DNA of 55,075 nucleotides, taken from positions 1 to 55,075 of the forward strand of contig NZ_JACXXE010000015.1 in assembly GCF_014764715.1 (NCBI RefSeq). The letters run 5' to 3'. This document shows positions 10,550 to 20,381 of this stretch, piece by piece; position 1 is the first letter of the stretch, and the number at the start of each line of letters is the position of its first letter. The DNA is from Bacillus crepusculi (GTDB lineage: Bacteria > Bacillota > Bacilli > Bacillales > Bacillaceae). The notes under the pieces were generated by a model. It was not told the DNA's origin, did not search any database, and saw only the letters and a list, made by a program, of their open reading frames with translations. Both the position numbers and the translations under genes were made by a program.

Positions 10550-11332
10550 CTATAGTACACCGACACGATTACGTTCATAAATTAATTGGAGTCCTTTTAA
10601 TGTTAAGAACGGATCGACAATATCAATACAGTCTGATTCATTTCCAATCAATGTAGATAAACCGCCTGTTGCAATGACTTTCGGTGTTTCTTTGGCTTGC
10701 TGCTTCATCCGTTTCACTATTCCCTCGACTTGGCCGACATATCCATACAGGATACCTGATTGCATCGCGCTAATGGTATTTTTTCCAACGATGTGATCTG
10801 GGCGGACGATTTCAATTCTCGGCAGCTTAGCCGCTCTTGTATATAAAGCCTCTGTTGAGATAGTAATACCCGGTGCAATGGCTCCACCCATGTATTGTTT
10901 TTGTTCATTGATATAGCAGTAGGTTGTGGCTGTTCCAAAGTCTACCACAATAAGAGGCGCCCCATATAGATGAATCGCCGCCACCGCATTGACAATTCGA
11001 TCAGCACCAACTTCCTTTGGATTGTCGCACATAATGTTTAATCCAGTCTTCATCCCAGGCCCTACAATTTGGGGTGAAATGTGAAAGTACTTTTCGCACA
11101 TTCTTTCTAGCGCAAACATCATTGGCGGGACAACAGAGGAGATGATAATCCCTTCTATTTGGTCAAACATCAGCCCGACATAGTCAAATAAAGACCGGAT
11201 GGCCATACCAAATTCATCTTCTGTTTTATGACGGCTTGTTTCAATTCGCCAATGGTAGTTTAGATCGCCTTTATGATAAACACCTAAAACGGTATTTGTG
11301 TTTCCTACATCTATCACGAGTAACAACTTCAT
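10550..11332 (-). CDS. coaX: Type III pantothenate kinase
   Basis: Phosphorylates pantothenate, the first step of coenzyme A synthesis; this acetate-kinase-fold type needs a monovalent cation and is insensitive to CoA feedback. The phosphate loop VIDVGNTNT is at residues 5-13. [11 protein letters not shown] and [13 protein letters not shown] are further family motifs. The open frame extends 33 codons upstream, but [11 protein letters not shown] at ATG 11332 with GTGG before it matches the family start (260 residues). Confidence 0.94.
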   Translation of the reverse strand: MKLLLVIDVGNTNTVLGVYHKGDLNYHWRIETSRHKTEDEFGMAIRSLFDYVGLMFDQIEGIIISSVVPPMMFALERMCEKYFHISPQIVGPGMKTGLNIMCDNPKEVGADRIVNAVAAIHLYGAPLIVVDFGTATTYCYINEQKQYMGGAIAPGITISTEALYTRAAKLPRIEIVRPDHIVGKNTISAMQSGILYGYVGQVEGIVKRMKQQAKETPKVIATGGLSTLIGNESDCIDIVDPFLTLKGLQLIYERNRVGVL

Positions 11333-11377
11333 CACCACTTTGAATAGTTTCTCAAAAAGATCATTTTTCGACTTTCT

Positions 11378-11386
11378 ATCATACCA
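11378..11386 (-). promoter_or_regulatory. Candidate coaX promoter with extended -10
   Basis: TGGTATGAT on the minus strand is an extended -10 (TG-N-TATGAT) about 46 bp before coaX. No good -35 is seen at 17 bp. Confidence 0.4.
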
Positions 11387-11444
11387 TACACGAATCGAGT
11401 TCCATTTGTAAACAATTCGAAACCGATCCATTCACGAATTGAAA

Positions 11445-11475
11445 TAAAAAAAGCTGCCGGTGATCCCGGCAGCTT
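11445..11475 (-). terminator. ftsH terminator
   Basis: AAGCTGCCGG pairs perfectly with CCGGCAGCTT around a 5 nt loop (11451-11475), followed by TTTTTATTTC on the minus strand. Confidence 0.95.
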
Positions 11476-11488
11476 TCATAGAAGGAGA

Positions 11489-13390
11489 TTAAATCTCCTC
11501 ATCTTCTTTTTTCTTGATGTTTACTTTCACATCATCGTTTTTCTCTTCGTCATCTGCGTATATACGCTCTGGAAGCTTTCCAGTTTCGTAAAGAGATTTA
11601 ATTTGCTCAGCATCTAATGTTTCAACTTCTAGAAGGGCTTGTGCGATGATTTCTAGCTTATCTTTATTCTCAGTGAGAATTTGTTTCGCACGTTCATAGC
11701 TCTCCTTGATGAAACGCTGAACTTCTTGGTCAATTTCGTAAGCAATCGCTTCACTATAATTCGGCTCGTTGTTGAAATCACGACCAAGGAACACTTGACC
11801 GCCTTGTGCTTGACCGAATTGAAGCGGACCAAGTTTATCAGACATACCGAACTCCGTCACCATTCTTCTTGCAATGCCTGTTGCACGCTGGAAGTCGTTG
11901 TGAGCGCCTGTACTTACTTCACCAAATGTAATTTCCTCTGCAACACGACCGCCGAGTAATCCGACAATTTTATCAAGAAGCTCTGGCTTCGTTTGGAAAT
12001 AACGATCTTCTCTTGGAAGCATAACCGCATACCCGCCTGCCTGACCACGAGGAACGATGGTTACTTTATGCACCATATCCGCTTCGTCTAGGATCAGTCC
12101 AATGACAGTATGACCTGCTTCATGGTAAGCCACGATATTACGTTCTTTCTTCGAAATGACACGGCTTTTCTTCGCTGGTCCAGCGATCACACGGTCAGTC
12201 GCTTCGTCGATATCACGCATATCGATTTTCTTTTTGTTATGACGGGCAGCAACTAGTGCTGCTTCGTTTAGTAAGTTCTCAAGATCTGCTCCAGAGAACC
12301 CTGGTGTTCTGCTTGCAATGGCTTTTAAGTTGACTGTATCATCAAGCGGTTTGTTTTTCGCATGAACCTTCAGTACTTCTTCACGGCCAATGACATCTGG
12401 GCGGTCAACCGTAATTTGACGGTCAAAACGTCCCGGACGTAGCAATGCAGGATCTAAGATATCTGCTCGGTTCGTCGCAGCGATGATAATAATCCCTTCG
12501 TTGGCACTAAAACCATCCATTTCAACAAGAAGCTGGTTAAGCGTTTGTTCACGTTCATCATGACCGCCGCCAAGACCTGCTCCACGCTGACGCCCAACTG
12601 CATCAATCTCATCAATAAAGATTAAGCAAGGTGCATTCTTTTTCGCATTTTCGAACAAATCACGTACACGTGATGCACCGACACCGACGAACATCTCGAC
12701 GAAGTCAGAACCACTGATGCTGAAGAAAGGAACGCCTGCTTCTCCTGCAGATGCTCTCGCAAGCAACGTTTTACCTGTACCTGGAGGTCCTACTAGTAAA
12801 ACCCCTTTAGGGATTCTTGCGCCAAGCTCCGCAAATTTACGCGGATCCTTCAGGAATTCTACTACTTCTACAAGCTCTTGCTTTTCTTCATCCGCACCGG
12901 CAACATCTTTAAATTTCACACGCTTCTTCTCTTCTGTGTAAAGCTTTGCCTTACTTTTACCAAAGTTCATGACTCGGCTTCCACCGCCCTGAGCTTGGTT
13001 CAATAAGAAGAAGAACAGGATAAAGATGATGATAAACGGAATGATGGTTGTCAAAACTTGCAACCATCCATTTGTTTCAGGTGCTGGTTCTACTTTTACA
13101 TCTGTATTCTTCAGTGCACTGTAAATTTGGTCAACACCTTGACCATCTGGAACGTGGGTAATGAAGTATTCATCTTTCTTCGCGCCATCTAATTGACCGC
13201 GAATTTCATAAACCCCTCTTACAGGCTGAATGGAGATACTCTCCACTTTTCCCGCACTTAAATTTTGCGAAAATTTGCTGTAAGACATGTTCTCAGGCTT
13301 TTGATTAGGGGATCCTAACCAACTAACAACCCCTATTACAAGTAATAAAATAAGTATATAAAAAATCGTATTACGAAAAACCCGATTCAT
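11489..13390 (-). CDS. ftsH: ATP-dependent membrane zinc metalloprotease FtsH
   Basis: Hexameric membrane AAA+ protease for quality control and regulated degradation; in Bacillus it affects sporulation and stress responses. Two membrane helices (about residues 8-25 and 110-132) flank an extracellular domain. The AAA module has Walker A GPPGTGKT (about 197), Walker [12 protein letters not shown] and the SRH. The zinc site HEAGH lies near residue 424. The C-terminus is acidic and lysine-rich. Length 633. GGGAGGAGG precedes the ATG. A terminator follows, so it is probably monocistronic or read from hprT. Confidence 0.97.
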   Translation of the reverse strand: MNRVFRNTIFYILILLLVIGVVSWLGSPNQKPENMSYSKFSQNLSAGKVESISIQPVRGVYEIRGQLDGAKKDEYFITHVPDGQGVDQIYSALKNTDVKVEPAPETNGWLQVLTTIIPFIIIFILFFFLLNQAQGGGSRVMNFGKSKAKLYTEEKKRVKFKDVAGADEEKQELVEVVEFLKDPRKFAELGARIPKGVLLVGPPGTGKTLLARASAGEAGVPFFSISGSDFVEMFVGVGASRVRDLFENAKKNAPCLIFIDEIDAVGRQRGAGLGGGHDEREQTLNQLLVEMDGFSANEGIIIIAATNRADILDPALLRPGRFDRQITVDRPDVIGREEVLKVHAKNKPLDDTVNLKAIASRTPGFSGADLENLLNEAALVAARHNKKKIDMRDIDEATDRVIAGPAKKSRVISKKERNIVAYHEAGHTVIGLILDEADMVHKVTIVPRGQAGGYAVMLPREDRYFQTKPELLDKIVGLLGGRVAEEITFGEVSTGAHNDFQRATGIARRMVTEFGMSDKLGPLQFGQAQGGQVFLGRDFNNEPNYSEAIAYEIDQEVQRFIKESYERAKQILTENKDKLEIIAQALLEVETLDAEQIKSLYETGKLPERIYADDEEKNDDVKVNIKKKEDEEI

Positions 13391-13432
13391 TCCTTACCTC
13401 CTCCCACAGTAAGCACAACTATGTTCAATAGT

Positions 13433-13461
13433 ATCATAGAAAATCATTCCAATACAACCAA
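13433..13461 (-). promoter_or_regulatory. Candidate ftsH promoter
   Basis: TTGGTT (13456-13461), 17 bp spacer, TATGAT (13433-13438), about 43 bp before the ftsH ATG. The -10 is good and the -35 is weak. Confidence 0.5.
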
Positions 13462-13485
13462 TAACCTCATGTATACGCATGCTGA

Positions 13486-14025
13486 TTAGCCTTCGTAAAC
13501 AGATGGTTTTAACACTCCAATATACGGGAGGTTTCGGTAACGTTCAGCGAAATCCAATCCATAGCCGACAACAAATGCATCTGGCACTTCAAATCCAACA
13601 TAATCTGCTTTGATGTCTGCTTTGCGGCCGCTTGGTTTATCAAGCAATGTCACAATTTTAATGGAGTTTGCTTTACGGTATCGGAAAAGCTCTACCAGAT
13701 AGCTCAAAGTTAACCCACTGTCGATGATATCTTCCATAATTAAAATATCTCTTCCTTCAACAGAAGTATCTAGATCCTTGATGATCTTCACTTCTCCAGA
13801 AGATACGGTAGACTTTCCATAGCTAGATACATCCATAAAATCAAGTTCTAAATATGTATCAATGTGTTTGATCAGGTCTGCCATGAATGGAAGAGCCCCT
13901 TTCAAAACACCAATAGCCAGGGGAAATTTACCATCATAATCGCTGGTTAATGTTGCACCCAGTTCCTTCACTTTTTGCTGGATCTCTTCTTCTGAGATCA
14001 AAATCTTTTCAATATCTTGTTTCAT
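13486..14025 (-). CDS. hprT: Hypoxanthine-guanine phosphoribosyltransferase
   Basis: Salvages hypoxanthine and guanine with PRPP to IMP and GMP. The 179-residue length is typical. The PRPP-binding signature [13 protein letters not shown] spans about residues 95-107, with the flexible-loop SSYG near 67. In B. subtilis HprT and TilS together have been reported to affect ftsH transcription, and the order tilS-hprT-ftsH is kept here. It starts 15 bases after the tilS stop. Confidence 0.96.
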   Translation of the reverse strand: MKQDIEKILISEEEIQQKVKELGATLTSDYDGKFPLAIGVLKGALPFMADLIKHIDTYLELDFMDVSSYGKSTVSSGEVKIIKDLDTSVEGRDILIMEDIIDSGLTLSYLVELFRYRKANSIKIVTLLDKPSGRKADIKADYVGFEVPDAFVVGYGLDFAERYRNLPYIGVLKPSVYEG

Positions 14026-14040
14026 GCTTTTGCTTGCCCC

Positions 14041-15444
14041 CTACAAATTTTCGTGCTGTCTATATTGTAATACAATGAGATCGCTGTTTGTCATATCAAT
14101 TTCTTCAAAAACGGATTTTTTCAGACCTGGTATCCAGATGATTTGATGATCCGAGTCAGTGACGATCGGCCAGCTGTCTCTTTCTGCAAGAGGCACTTTT
14201 TTATCAATAAATATATCCTTCACCTTTTTTGATCCATTCATCCCTTTAAGTTTGATTCGATCACCATTTTTTCGTGAGCGAATGATCAAAGGGAGACGAA
14301 CATGATCTTTTTGAAGCAAGAAAAAATGATTCCCGTCCCGTGCATCCTTCGGAACTTGATTTGATACCACGATAGACTGTCCATTTGGGAGAAAAAGCTC
14401 CTCTCCTAACTCACCCTTTAAGCGATGGGTATAGGACGGATCTATTACAAGCGATCGTTCAAAGGTAAACATACAGTGGTCATAAGACTTGACAGCTTGT
14501 AAACCCTTTGGCAAATCTAATGATCCAGACGGTTGTTCCGTATGAGATAACCAGTCCAAAGTCCCTAGAATATGCTGGTTTGAAAACGCTGATTGAGTGT
14601 TTTCATAAAGATAGTTTAATATTAGTTGAATGCCTCTTCTTTGTAAAGGCAAAGGCAGGTCAAGCAAAGGCTTCGTTTTGATCTCGATTTGCTTAGGCGA
14701 TTGATTCGTTATCACTTGGTTCATTTGTTCCTTTGTTAATGCCTGTAAGTATTGCTCATCCTCAGTCAGCATGTCACTTACAAACTGAAAGCTTTCATGT
14801 ACATGAGGCGCCTCTTCCTTTAACACGGGAAGAATGTGTCTTCTTATCCGGTTTCTCAAGTAGTCATCTGTGTGATTGCTTTGATCAATGACATAGGGAA
14901 CATGTTCTTGCTTACAAGCTTTTAGCACTTCGTCCTTAGAATATCCAATCAGCGGACGAATCAGCCAACCTTCTTGAAAAGGTCGTTTTGCTTGTATACC
15001 TGCGAGGCCTATCCCAACAGTCCCTCGCGTCAGCCTCATCATCATTGTTTCTACTTGGTCGTCTCCATGATGTGCAAGCGCTATAAATTGCGCATTGTAC
15101 TGCTCCATCAATTGACGAAAGAAAGCATATCTGCACTCTCTTGCAGCTGCCTGTTTGTTTAAGCGGTTTTCTTTTGCATATTGGGTGACCTGTATGCGGG
15201 CCGATTTCAAAGGGATCTCTTGCTCCTTGCAGTAAGCTTCAACAAAGGCCAAATCAGCAAAGGATTCTTCTCCTCTGAACATGTGATCTACATGGGCTGC
15301 AATCAGCTGAAAGGAACCTTTTCGACGCTTGTTTAGTTCATGCAGTAAAAGCATAGAATCCGGTCCGCCGGAAACCCCGACAATGACTGTCGTATTTTCA
15401 AGGAAAACATCATGTTTTTTCAAAAAAGATTCAATTCTATTCAC
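14041..15444 (-). CDS. tilS: tRNA(Ile)-lysidine synthase
   Basis: Essential enzyme that attaches lysine to C34 of the CAU-anticodon tRNA-Ile, switching it from methionine to isoleucine identity. The N-type ATP pyrophosphatase loop VGVSGGPDS is at residues 22-30, and HVDH and LAHHGDDQVET follow. The C-terminal KMKG/KVKDIFIDKK region is conserved. A frame opening at 15486 would add 14 residues, but GAGGAGG lies 5 nt before the GTG at 15444 (V-N-R-I-E-S), which I take as the start (467 residues). Confidence 0.94.
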   Translation of the reverse strand: MNRIESFLKKHDVFLENTTVIVGVSGGPDSMLLLHELNKRRKGSFQLIAAHVDHMFRGEESFADLAFVEAYCKEQEIPLKSARIQVTQYAKENRLNKQAAARECRYAFFRQLMEQYNAQFIALAHHGDDQVETMMMRLTRGTVGIGLAGIQAKRPFQEGWLIRPLIGYSKDEVLKACKQEHVPYVIDQSNHTDDYLRNRIRRHILPVLKEEAPHVHESFQFVSDMLTEDEQYLQALTKEQMNQVITNQSPKQIEIKTKPLLDLPLPLQRRGIQLILNYLYENTQSAFSNQHILGTLDWLSHTEQPSGSLDLPKGLQAVKSYDHCMFTFERSLVIDPSYTHRLKGELGEELFLPNGQSIVVSNQVPKDARDGNHFFLLQKDHVRLPLIIRSRKNGDRIKLKGMNGSKKVKDIFIDKKVPLAERDSWPIVTDSDHQIIWIPGLKKSVFEEIDMTNSDLIVLQYRQHENL

Positions 15445-15540
15445 AACTGCCTCCTCGCAAAGAGCAGGTAATTTAAAGATATACATATCCTATCACTTTC
15501 AGTAGCTCCAAGCAAAGAAGAAGCCTGCTTTTTTACAGCT

Positions 15541-16551
15541 CTACAATAGGAATAAAACCACATATGCACAGTAAAGAGCGAGTACACTGCACACGATGAG
15601 AATAGTTTCAAAAAGCCCGCCAGATTTTTTGCGTACTGACGTTCTTTTTGCCGCAGCAACTCTCGATCGTGAAGTCACCTGCTGATGTTGACTAACAGCT
15701 TGCTTTTGCCTCTTTTTTTGTGCTTGCTTCCTTTGGGGTGTTTTTCTTGAAGCGAGCAGCTGTCCTTCTTTCAGCATGGCACGCTTCATATCTCCCGCTG
15801 ATTGGTACTTACCTTGAAGGGCTGCCTTCAACACCCTTTCATATCGTTTTAATAAAGGATGTCCTTCAATCGCTCGATAAAGCTGCTTTTCTGGTTCTGC
15901 CCCTTTTTTGAATTCCTTTTTATACGCACAGTTCACCATCACCATACTTAAGGCAAATAGATCATAGGAAGGTTCTGCCTTTCTTGTACCAAATCCCCAG
16001 TAGCCTCGATCAAAAAACTCGGTATATTCCTTGATTGCTCTGCCTGCCTTCGTTGTTCCTCCAACGTCAATACACCGAATAGCAGCTGGAGGACCTGAAA
16101 CAATGAGGTTATCTGGCTTCAAGTCCCCAAATATCCAGCCTTCCTTATGTAAATGAGCCAGATTAGACAAAAGCTGAATCATTAAGACGACGATCCACTC
16201 ATCACCTTTTTGTTTAACGAACTCGAGCAGCAGCGGCCCTCTGACATACTCCATCACATAAAATGAACGCTTTTGAGGCATGCCAGGATAAATGGCATCA
16301 TCCATATCATAAAAAGAAGGCCCCATGGTTTTCACAGGAGCCTTTGAAAAGGATTTTAATACATTGACTTCAGATGCAATGAGCATACTGTCATCACTCA
16401 CTTTAAGGGCCACTTGCCCGTTTGGCGATTCGGCTAGATAGACAACACCGTTCGCCCCTTTTCCCAGCTCTTTTACAATGCGGTAATGATGGTGGTGCCA
16501 TTTCCCTTTAATCACCGTGCCCAGCGGGATGTTAGAAGCCGAATTCATCAT
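15541..16551 (-). CDS. yabT: Membrane-anchored Ser/Thr protein kinase YabT
   Basis: Hanks-type kinase. The B. subtilis homologue acts in the forespore, binds DNA and phosphorylates RecA. Visible parts: glycine loop GKGANG, invariant VALKVS lysine, catalytic GDLKPDN, and a C-terminal membrane helix in the last 23 residues. The usual DFG is IDVGG, and no large extracellular domain follows the helix. A Lys/Arg/Gln-rich stretch precedes the helix, consistent with nucleic acid contact. The start is one of three consecutive ATGs (16554, 16551, 16548); AAAGGA favours the middle one. It overlaps the end of yabS. Confidence 0.88.
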   Translation of the reverse strand: MMNSASNIPLGTVIKGKWHHHHYRIVKELGKGANGVVYLAESPNGQVALKVSDDSMLIASEVNVLKSFSKAPVKTMGPSFYDMDDAIYPGMPQKRSFYVMEYVRGPLLLEFVKQKGDEWIVVLMIQLLSNLAHLHKEGWIFGDLKPDNLIVSGPPAAIRCIDVGGTTKAGRAIKEYTEFFDRGYWGFGTRKAEPSYDLFALSMVMVNCAYKKEFKKGAEPEKQLYRAIEGHPLLKRYERVLKAALQGKYQSAGDMKRAMLKEGQLLASRKTPQRKQAQKKRQKQAVSQHQQVTSRSRVAAAKRTSVRKKSGGLFETILIVCSVLALYCAYVVLFLL

Positions 16552-17269
16552 CATGCTCTTCCTTTGCTTCAAGTAGCCCTCTACGTGAACGAACGGATTT
16601 GAAATGCTGGAGTGCTTCTCGGAGCGCTGGCCCAGTCGGAGTAATTCCTCCAGTGGTCAGCTTTGGGAAAATAGATGATAATGAATCGAATCGAGGCGTC
16701 CAATTCAACACAATTTCTGCATCTGAGTTTTTCCCGGGAAATACACACATCCCAAACTGATTCTCACCAATTCTTGAATTTAAACTAATGGAGAGATCAA
16801 TGAGTGCTTCTTTGACGGTCGGCAGCTTCGGTTTCATACTTGCACTTGTATCAACAAGCACGAGCACTTGAAGATGAACAGTCTCACCTAACTCATCGAC
16901 AACCTCCATCACTTCTCCGCGTTTATCAGGCGGAAGCTCTTCAATGTCTGCATCTTTGCCGAGAATTTGCTGCAATTCTTTATTGACGACACCTTGCAAA
17001 GTTTGTGTCATCGCCTTTTTTGTAACCATTTGTACCGTTTGAGACAATTGCTGCACGTACACAACCTGATGGATGCCTCCGCCTGCGAGAGCAATCCCCT
17101 CTACCTCTTTCATTGCTTCATGATCGTGTCTGTTTTCTTCCATAATGCCAATGACATTGACTGTAATCCCTTGTTCCTTTGCCAATGAGGCAATCGCAAG
17201 TGGATCTTCCCCGTGATTTGAGCAGCCATCTGTAATCAATAGGATTTGGTTTACGTGACCTTTTCGCAT
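16532..17269 (-). CDS. yabS: VWA-domain protein YabS
   Basis: A protein of about 245 residues with von Willebrand A-type features: ILLITDGCSN near the N-terminus and a MIDAS-type DTSASM near residue 145. Its function is not established to my knowledge. It overlaps the kinase gene yabT by about 20 bases, a pairing kept in B. subtilis, so it may supply a partner or substrate for the kinase. An AGGAGG lies 7 nt before the ATG at 17269 and only 1 nt before the ATG at 17275, so I choose 17269. Confidence 0.82.
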   Translation of the reverse strand: MRKGHVNQILLITDGCSNHGEDPLAIASLAKEQGITVNVIGIMEENRHDHEAMKEVEGIALAGGGIHQVVYVQQLSQTVQMVTKKAMTQTLQGVVNKELQQILGKDADIEELPPDKRGEVMEVVDELGETVHLQVLVLVDTSASMKPKLPTVKEALIDLSISLNSRIGENQFGMCVFPGKNSDAEIVLNWTPRFDSLSSIFPKLTTGGITPTGPALREALQHFKSVRSRRGLLEAKEEHDDEFGF

Positions 17270-17346
17270 CTTCATTCCTCCTGGGATTGTAACTGAATGC
17301 TTATACCCCCCATCATCGCCAGAAGAAATTCATATTATACGATATT

Positions 17347-19830
17347 TTAAGAAATCTCTTGTTTCTCAAGATAGAAAGTTCCAGTCGGAATGGATGCCCA
17401 TTTTGGCGTGTTGTGGTCGAGTCTAATGACAACAACCGTCATATCGTCGTCAATTTGACCCGCTCTTGTTCGAATGACTTCCTCCATTAACAAATCAGCA
17501 ATCTCTTGCGGATCCTCCGTTTTAAAGCTTTTCATTTTCCGTTTTACCCATAAATCGTGATTTTCTATATGCTTTGGCCCTTCGAAAATGCCATCGCTCA
17601 TCATAATGAGCAGATCTCCTGCCTTCATCTGTTCGCTTACAACCTCCACGTCAAACTCATCAATAATCCCAATCGGCAGGTTGCTAGCTTGCACTTTCAT
17701 TATCTGGTCACCTCTTTTAATAAAGCTAGGGGTTGAACCAATCTTTAGGAACTTGCAGCTTGCATCCTGTAAATCAATGATTGATAAATCTAATGTTGAG
17801 TAGATTTCATCAGTCGTCCGTAAAGATAAAATACTATTAATGGTCTTGATTGCCACTTTTTCGTTGATACCAGACGCCAATATTTTTTCTAAAAGCTTAA
17901 TCGTTTCATTGCTTTCGAAATGAGCCCTTGCTCCATTCCCCATCCCATCACTAATTGCTGCGGCATATTTACCTGCACCCAGCTCCATCATGCTATAGCT
18001 GTCTCCGGATACTAAGCCTCCACCTTTCGCTGCATGCGCTACGCCTGTAGTGACTCGATACGATTTTGCAGAACCAAATACAACATGACAATAGCCTGTT
18101 GGATGCTCTGCACATTGTTCCGCTTTTACTAAAATCTGTTCCTCTAAAATATCAGAGAGCATTGGAGCGATAATTTTTTCACATTCCCCATGACCTTGGC
18201 AATATGGAATTCTCATTTCTATATCGACATTCCCCTGTTCCAAGCTATAAATTTCTACTTGTTGAATTTCAATTCCAAAGTTCTGAAGCGCTTCTATCAT
18301 TTGCTCTTCCTGAATAAAATGCTGTTCTCTTTCCCGTTTTATTTCCCGGGAAAAATCCTCCATCACTTGTGAGACACCCATCAGCTGTTCTGCCACAAGG
18401 CGCCTGCTGTCTTGGACCTTTTTCTTAAGGGTCTGATTTGCTTTGTAGTAAGCAATCTCCTCCTCGATCAATTCCTCGACATGTGTTGATTTTGAGCAGT
18501 GCTGGCTAAATTTCTTTTTCAATTTCCGGTTATGCTCATACGTTTTTTCCTCAGACTCATGCATAACTTGTTTCATCAGTTCATAGGTTGTATCAAAGTT
18601 CTGCACCCAGCATTTATTTTTCTTATAGCACGTTTGACAGGATCGTTCTGTGATCGTACTTAAAAAAAGATCTACATCCTCTTCCTGCTTCTTCTCTTCA
18701 GGAATGGAATCATAAAATGTTGCAAAACTCTCAGACAGCGCATGAAATACATTCGAGAATTGATCTACTTTTTTTGCTGTCACATCTCGTACTTTCCGCG
18801 CATATTGCTGCTGTTCCTGTACATGCTCTACGGTACCAGGTATATATTTCGCCACCTTAGAGGTCACTGATTGTGGCGTGAGTAGAAATAGTGCAACAGC
18901 AATGAGTGATTCATAGAGCGTGGTCACAAGACCTGCTGATCCTTCCCCGTACAGTGAAATGAGCAAGGAACCCACAATTAAACCAATGGCTGCTCCTGCT
19001 TTCTTTCCCTCTTTTAGCAATCCGCCTAATAAGCCTGAAAAGGCAAGAAGACTCATCTGATACAGGTTTCCAATGTTGGCGAGACCGAGAATTAAACCTG
19101 TCACGACACCAACCGTACACCCAATACTGGCTCCGCCAATAAAGGCAAAGGTAAGCACTACATAACGCGACAAAATATGCTCCGCCTGCATTCCTTGAAA
19201 GGAAATGCCCGCTAAGCCTGTTAAAACAGAAGCAATTAAAATCATAAAACATATGATTTCTTCGACCTTTAAGGAGTGTTTGATTTTCCTGACTGTAAAT
19301 ATGGGTAGACTTTGAAGAAAAATTAATGTCAATATGAAGGCAAGTCCTGCTTCAACGCCTGCCATGACGTAATCATAGCTTTGCACTGCGCCTTGCTCAA
19401 GGTAAACAAAAGCACCTCGGGTGATTAGCATCGAAAGAACAATGACAACTGGTAATGTTTTTACTGGATCTTTGATGATGTAAGAAACAACTTTTGACAT
19501 GAGAAGAAATACGATCAATGACGCAAACACAAATAATGCGTTTTGAGGTGATATGGTCATCGCCCCAGCGAGTAAAGCAAGACAAGCGAGCATCGCCTTA
19601 TCCCTTTTAATGAGCAGCATGGAACCAAAGAAAGGCAAAGCAAACGGCATAATTTCAGATAAAATAAAGGCTCGTCCTAATAAAAAGCCAAGAACAACAT
19701 AAATAAACCCTTTATAGAAAAAAAGAGAATGCGTATGATGAAGAAACAGATTTTTCATCTTTTTCAAACCTGCACTGATTCTTTCAAAGCCCGCTCCTGT
19801 TAAATCAGTTCTTCTTTCTAGTTTTTCCAT
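17347..19830 (-). CDS. spoIIE: Stage II sporulation protein E, PP2C phosphatase
   Basis: Membrane phosphatase that dephosphorylates SpoIIAA and so frees sigma-F in the forespore; it also sits at the polar septum with FtsZ. The N-terminal third holds about ten membrane helices (roughly residues 40-330). A central regulatory region has a CxxC-rich part (SCQTCYKKNKCWV). The C-terminal PP2C domain (about 590-827) has ISDGMGNG, DGIFEG and DDDMTVVVI metal-site aspartates. GGGGGATG before ATG 19830 gives 827 residues, the B. subtilis length; an ATG at 19866 is less likely. Confidence 0.97.
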   Translation of the reverse strand: MEKLERRTDLTGAGFERISAGLKKMKNLFLHHTHSLFFYKGFIYVVLGFLLGRAFILSEIMPFALPFFGSMLLIKRDKAMLACLALLAGAMTISPQNALFVFASLIVFLLMSKVVSYIIKDPVKTLPVVIVLSMLITRGAFVYLEQGAVQSYDYVMAGVEAGLAFILTLIFLQSLPIFTVRKIKHSLKVEEIICFMILIASVLTGLAGISFQGMQAEHILSRYVVLTFAFIGGASIGCTVGVVTGLILGLANIGNLYQMSLLAFSGLLGGLLKEGKKAGAAIGLIVGSLLISLYGEGSAGLVTTLYESLIAVALFLLTPQSVTSKVAKYIPGTVEHVQEQQQYARKVRDVTAKKVDQFSNVFHALSESFATFYDSIPEEKKQEEDVDLFLSTITERSCQTCYKKNKCWVQNFDTTYELMKQVMHESEEKTYEHNRKLKKKFSQHCSKSTHVEELIEEEIAYYKANQTLKKKVQDSRRLVAEQLMGVSQVMEDFSREIKREREQHFIQEEQMIEALQNFGIEIQQVEIYSLEQGNVDIEMRIPYCQGHGECEKIIAPMLSDILEEQILVKAEQCAEHPTGYCHVVFGSAKSYRVTTGVAHAAKGGGLVSGDSYSMMELGAGKYAAAISDGMGNGARAHFESNETIKLLEKILASGINEKVAIKTINSILSLRTTDEIYSTLDLSIIDLQDASCKFLKIGSTPSFIKRGDQIMKVQASNLPIGIIDEFDVEVVSEQMKAGDLLIMMSDGIFEGPKHIENHDLWVKRKMKSFKTEDPQEIADLLMEEVIRTRAGQIDDDMTVVVIRLDHNTPKWASIPTGTFYLEKQEIS

Positions 19831-19864
19831 CTTTTCATCCCCCACCTGATATTCGTTGTTTGTC

Positions 19865-19941
19865 ATTATAGCGAAGGTGAAAAAGAAATTTTGTCAAAAG
19901 AAGTTGTCGTTTCCATAAAACGTTCGACTCTTTATTCGTCA
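19865..19941 (-). promoter_or_regulatory. spoIIE promoter: sigma-A with 21 bp spacer and 0A boxes
   Basis: Perfect -35 TTGACA (19892-19897) and perfect -10 TATAAT (19865-19870) are separated by 21 bp. Upstream are TGACGAA (19935-19941), a match to the Spo0A box TGNCGAA, and AGTCGAA (19923-19929), one mismatch. A long spacer overcome by Spo0A-P is the known design of spoIIE and spoIIG promoters. The ATG proposed for the gene lies about 35 bp downstream. Confidence 0.88.
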
Positions 19942-19996
19942 AAGAGGCATACTTTCATGAAAGTCGATGTCTTTCATCAGAATTTTACGAAAGCAC

Positions 19997-20024
19997 AAAA
20001 AAACAGCTTTCCTATAGAAAGCTG
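19997..20024 (-). terminator. tRNA operon terminator
   Basis: CAGCTTTC pairs with GAAAGCTG around a 5 nt loop (20004-20024), followed by seven T's on the minus strand, directly after tRNA-Glu. Confidence 0.93.
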
Positions 20025-20033
20025 CTCGAAAGA

Positions 20034-20105
20034 TGACCCGTACGGGATTCGAACCCGTGTTACCGCCGTGAAAGGGCGGTGTCTTAACCGCTTGACCAAC
20101 GGGCC
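20034..20105 (-). tRNA. tRNA-Glu (anticodon UUC)
   Basis: A 72 nt cloverleaf: acceptor GGCCCGT/ACGGGTC with A discriminator, T arm with GGTTCGAATCC, and anticodon loop CTTTCAC giving UUC. The CCA end is not encoded. It lies 25 bases after tRNA-Met and shares its terminator. Confidence 0.97.
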
Positions 20106-20130
20106 TTGCTTAATGTTCTACTTAAAAGGA

Positions 20131-20204
20131 TAGCGGCGGAGGGGATCGAACCCCCGACCTCACGGGTATGAACCGTACGCTCTAGCCAGCTGAGCTACAC
20201 CGCC
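20131..20204 (-). tRNA. tRNA-Met, elongator type (anticodon CAU)
   Basis: A 74 nt cloverleaf: acceptor GGCGGTG/CGCCGCT (two G-T pairs) with A discriminator, D arm GCTCAGCTGGCTAGAGC, T arm GGGTTCGATCC, and anticodon loop TTCATAC. The first pair lacks the mismatch of initiators and the anticodon stem lacks three G-C pairs, so this is elongator Met (or the Ile2 substrate of TilS, judged less likely). CCA is not encoded. Confidence 0.92.
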
Positions 20205-20317
20205 ATAATGAAAATGCGCTAAGAAGCACAAGAACTATAATACAAAGGATTCGCTTGTCCGTCAATAGAAAGTTTTAAATTAAATGACGAAAACTCAAAA
20301 AGTGTCGAGTTGATAAA

Positions 20318-20350
20318 GAAAAAAAGCACCCGCTGAACAGCAGATGCTTT
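20318..20350 (-). terminator. yabR terminator
   Basis: A hairpin of AAAGCATCTGCTG with CAGCGGGTGCTTT (two G-T pairs, short loop), then a T run on the minus strand, located after the yabR stop. Confidence 0.85.
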
Positions 20351-20381
20351 GTTGTAAAAATATATAGAAAGCAGCAACAAG

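Noticed and set aside
19891..20133. Plus-strand open frame covering the tRNA-Glu gene
   Set aside because: It is antisense to a clear tRNA and to the spoIIE control region, with no family similarity.
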